Shown here one piece after another: positions 24,344-26,327 of a stretch of DNA of 26,327 nt. The DNA comes from Methanobacterium sp. (GTDB lineage: Archaea > Methanobacteriota > Methanobacteria > Methanobacteriales > Methanobacteriaceae). Below the pieces are notes generated by a model. It had not been told where the DNA came from, did not search any database, and was given only the letters and a program-made list of their open reading frames with translations. How positions within the stretch are numbered: position 1 is the first letter of the stretch; each line of letters opens with the position of its first letter. The position numbers and the translations under genes were made by a program. Location: assembly GCA_020855015.1 (NCBI GenBank), contig JAHKLP010000086.1, positions 1 to 26,327 of the forward strand, read 5' to 3'.

Positions 24344-24378
24344 ATAATACAACTAAAATTTGAGTGGAGGGACCTGTT

Positions 24379-24897
24379 TTGAGGGTGAAACTGACTGAAA
24401 AAGATGTTTTGAACCCAGTGGGGGAAGTTAAAAAGAAGAAGATTAACTTGAACCCTCTCCCCTATGACTTTGATCAGGTTTCCCTGGTGGACAACACCAA
24501 ACCAGGAGCCAGTATTATACTTAAAGTTCTTTCAGAATCCCTGGGAAACAGAGAGTTTTTATGTGTGAAAAAGCCAGCAGGAGCTCCAGCAACTGATCAG
24601 CAAATCATGAAAGCATCCGCATCAGATCTGGCAATTTTAGCCCTGGGAGACTGTGGTTCTTGTGCCAGCTGGGTAGTTTTGGATGCTATACGCTTGGAAC
24701 GAAGAGGAACCCCCACTATATCCATTTTTTCGGATCATTTTGCACCCTTCGCCAGACAACTGGCTGAATCCCATGGAATGGGTGACCTGAGAATCCTGGA
24801 AATAGAACATCCCATAGCCGGACTCGGAAATGATGAAGTTGAAGAAAAGGCATTTAAAATAGTTTCTAATCTTCTTTACATCCTGCAAATACCTTAA
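24379..24897 (+). CDS. UGSC-family protein, Cys form (CGSC), function unknown
   Basis: A 172-aa soluble alpha/beta protein. [20 protein letters not shown] (85-104) carries C92-G-S-C95, the motif that names the UGSC family, in which some bacterial members have selenocysteine at the first position. The following [20 protein letters not shown] (107-126) and IEHPIAGLG (142-150) also match the family as I know it. The motif suggests thiol redox chemistry, but no reaction is established to my knowledge. Start: TTG at 24379 has GGAGGG seven bases upstream; the longer frame from GTG at 24364 would place that site inside the gene. The next gene starts 15 bases after the stop, so the two are almost certainly one operon and probably act together. 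Confidence 0.78.
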   Translation: MRVKLTEKDVLNPVGEVKKKKINLNPLPYDFDQVSLVDNTKPGASIILKVLSESLGNREFLCVKKPAGAPATDQQIMKASASDLAILALGDCGSCASWVVLDAIRLERRGTPTISIFSDHFAPFARQLAESHGMGDLRILEIEHPIAGLGNDEVEEKAFKIVSNLLYILQIP

Positions 24898-24912
24898 TTT
24901 TGGGATCTAACT

Positions 24913-26064
24913 ATGGCCAAAAAAGATGAAAAAATAGTAAATGAAAATTCCTGTGGCTGCACAATAGACGATTTAATGGATGATAAGCCCAATAACAGAA
25001 GTAAAAAACCGAAAATTAATGATGATAGTCTTTGTGCTACCAGAGATAGTGATATGGAATTTTTTGTAGATCCTGACCCTGAAAAGGTGAGTCTGAAGTT
25101 CTATCAGAACCGCTTTACTGACGGCCTGCCCATAATACCCCCCACAAGGGAAAGGGTGAACAGGTTCCTAAATTATACTCATCACGATTCAGGAGATGTT
25201 TTAGCTATTCTTCCCCCAAAAATGGGCCAAGCAACGTCCGAAAAAGTTGCAATAAATGCAGTTATGGCGGGTTGTCTGCCTTCCTTCCAGCCAGTGGTGG
25301 AACATATGATAAAAGCTGTTTCTGAAGATAAATTTAACTTGACAGGGGTGAACGCAACTACACATCCTGTATCGATTTGCACCATTATCAACGGACCATT
25401 GATTGATGAAATTGGAATGAATGCTACGGTGGGATGTTTAGGCCCTGGTAACCTTGCCAATGCAACTATTGGCAGAGCCCTCCGTTTTTGTCTTGCTAAC
25501 ATTGCCGGGGCAATCCCAGGTGTGGGTGATCATGCAACACATGGTTCTCCTGCTAAATATAGTTACTGTTTTGCTGAAAATGAAAAAGAAAATCCGTGGG
25601 ATTCACTACATGTTGAACGAGGTTTCAACCCACAGGAGAGTACGGTGACAGTTATAGCTGCAGAATCACCGCATAACGTCAATGATCATCGCAGTCAATC
25701 TGCAGAAGACTTACTGGACACCATAATACACACTGCAACCACTGCCGGGTGCAATAACAGCCATGTGCCCGGTGAACTTCTGGTGATCATGAGCCCTGAG
25801 CATGCTGAGACCATTCAACAAGACGGATGGTCCAAAAAAGATGTTCAGAAATACATACACAAAAATTCCAGTTTATTAACCGTTCTAGCTGATCGTGGCG
25901 GTCGTGTGCTGGATGAAAAGAATATAATCAAAGGTAAAGTTCGAATTACCCGCTCACCTAAAGATGTGGTTTTAGTAGTTGCTGGAGGACCAGGCAGACA
26001 TACCATGATAAGCCATGGCTTTGGAGGCGGATCTGAATCTGTGACAATACCCATAACTCTGTAA
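24913..26064 (+). CDS. [14 protein letters not shown] protein, probable partner of the UGSC-family protein
   Basis: A 383-aa soluble protein, function unknown. After a polar, probably disordered N-terminus with C14-x-C16 (SCGCTIDDL) and C41, the conserved part starts with [19 protein letters not shown] (64-82), the family hallmark. Further conserved-looking segments are [20 protein letters not shown] (97-116), [16 protein letters not shown] (147-162), [18 protein letters not shown] (174-191) and [18 protein letters not shown] (357-374). Proteins with this motif are found next to, or fused with, UGSC proteins, from memory. Scattered Cys (121, 156, 175, 193, 219, 280) and His residues could bind a metal. 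No signal peptide or membrane helix. ATG at 24913, GGGAT upstream. The poor similarity to known folds leaves the reaction open. Confidence 0.75.
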   Translation: MAKKDEKIVNENSCGCTIDDLMDDKPNNRSKKPKINDDSLCATRDSDMEFFVDPDPEKVSLKFYQNRFTDGLPIIPPTRERVNRFLNYTHHDSGDVLAILPPKMGQATSEKVAINAVMAGCLPSFQPVVEHMIKAVSEDKFNLTGVNATTHPVSICTIINGPLIDEIGMNATVGCLGPGNLANATIGRALRFCLANIAGAIPGVGDHATHGSPAKYSYCFAENEKENPWDSLHVERGFNPQESTVTVIAAESPHNVNDHRSQSAEDLLDTIIHTATTAGCNNSHVPGELLVIMSPEHAETIQQDGWSKKDVQKYIHKNSSLLTVLADRGGRVLDEKNIIKGKVRITRSPKDVVLVVAGGPGRHTMISHGFGGGSESVTIPITL

Positions 26065-26104
26065 CATGGTTTCAATGCAAAATACTTATAAAAAATTTGT
26101 GATT

Positions 26105-26148
26105 AAAAAAGAAAAATAAAAAAAAGTTTTTGGGTTTAAAAAATATTT
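26105..26148 (-). terminator. Oligo-T tracts after the partial membrane protein gene
   Basis: On the (-) strand T-runs of six to eight follow the stop at 26150-26152 within 45 bases. The same region has a T5 run on the (+) strand that may help end the DGLPIIPPT gene. Confidence 0.45.
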
Positions 26149-26149
26149 G

Positions 26150-26327
26150 TTAATCTATTTGTTCTGGATTTTCGTTAGGGGGATGTATTAAGTCATTTTT
26201 ATCCATGTAAACATAGGTTAGAACCAGTGCAAAGAAAGGATTTATTATACAAGCCACAATGACTTGTAATATTATGCTTAAAAGAGATCCTACTATTGGT
26301 ATGAAAGATAAAACCAAGTTTACAATG
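26150..26327 (-). CDS. C-terminal part of a membrane protein, cut by the window edge
   Basis: An open frame runs from the window edge to a TAA at 26150-26152, giving 59 residues. It reads as two hydrophobic stretches (LVLSFIPIVGSLLSIILQ, then VIVACIINPFFALVLTYVYM) followed by a short polar tail ending NPENPEQID-like (HPPNENPEQID). The pattern F-I-P-I-V-G, then hydrophobic, then NPFFALVLTYVYM resembles the end of DUF4013-type small membrane proteins common in Methanobacteriales, but that is tentative. The start and most of the protein lie outside the window. T-rich DNA follows the stop, as for a real gene end. Confidence 0.6.
   Translation of the reverse strand, partial: IVNLVLSFIPIVGSLLSIILQVIVACIINPFFALVLTYVYMDKNDLIHPPNENPEQID

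Noticed and set aside
24364..24378. GTG at 24364 as the start of the UGSC-family gene
   Set aside because: The strong GGAGGG site falls inside that longer frame and is correctly spaced for the TTG at 24379.

Overview
The window comes from a hydrogenotrophic methanogenic archaeon, most likely Methanobacterium or a close relative in the Methanobacteriales. The reasons are a complete formylmethanofuran dehydrogenase operon with its polyferredoxin, an archaeal class I lysyl-tRNA synthetase, an archaeal-type ThiC, 3-hexulose-6-phosphate isomerase, AT-rich spacers with TATA boxes, GGTGA/GGAGG ribosome binding sites, frequent TTG/GTG starts and oligo-T terminators. The genus is inferred from gene content only.

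Layout. (1) 1-1111 (+): ATPase of a tungstate/molybdate ABC importer, entering from the left edge. (2) 7634-1144 (-): the fwdFGDBAC operon (CO2 reduction to formylmethanofuran, first step of methanogenesis), followed by two small tandem paralogues of unknown function. (3) 7635-8204: a 570-bp regulatory spacer with several palindromes. (4) 8205-10796 (+): a ModE-type oxyanion regulator, a MobB fused to an Fe-S domain, and MoaA. (5) 15480-10844 (-): a NuoF-like flavoprotein and a molybdopterin formate dehydrogenase with a NuoG-like N-terminus, i.e. a putative NAD(P)-linked formate dehydrogenase. (6) 15880-16977 (+): a carboxymuconolactone decarboxylase-like protein and FdhD. (7) 16994-18193 (-): a CPA2-type cation/H+ antiporter. 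(8) 18538-20137: hxlB divergent from a regulator with a ModE/LysR-like HTH and a binding-protein-like domain. (9) 20241-24298 (+): PfkB-family kinase, thiC and lysS, apparently separate units. (10) 24379-26064 (+): a two-gene module of unknown function, a UGSC-family protein (here CGSC) and a larger DGLPIIPPT protein. (11) 26150-26327 (-): the C-terminus of a membrane protein leaving the window.

How the genes work together. From 1 to about 17 kb the window is largely a tungsten/molybdenum island: oxyanion uptake, an oxyanion sensor, pterin cofactor synthesis (MoaA, MobB), cofactor sulfuration (FdhD), and two pterin enzymes that use the product (Fwd and formate dehydrogenase). The palindromes between fwdF and modE are candidate operators coupling Fwd expression to metal supply. 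The right-hand part is mostly housekeeping (pentose supply, thiamine, Lys-tRNA) plus the unexplained UGSC module. I saw no tRNA, rRNA, CRISPR array, transposase or selenocysteine signal.
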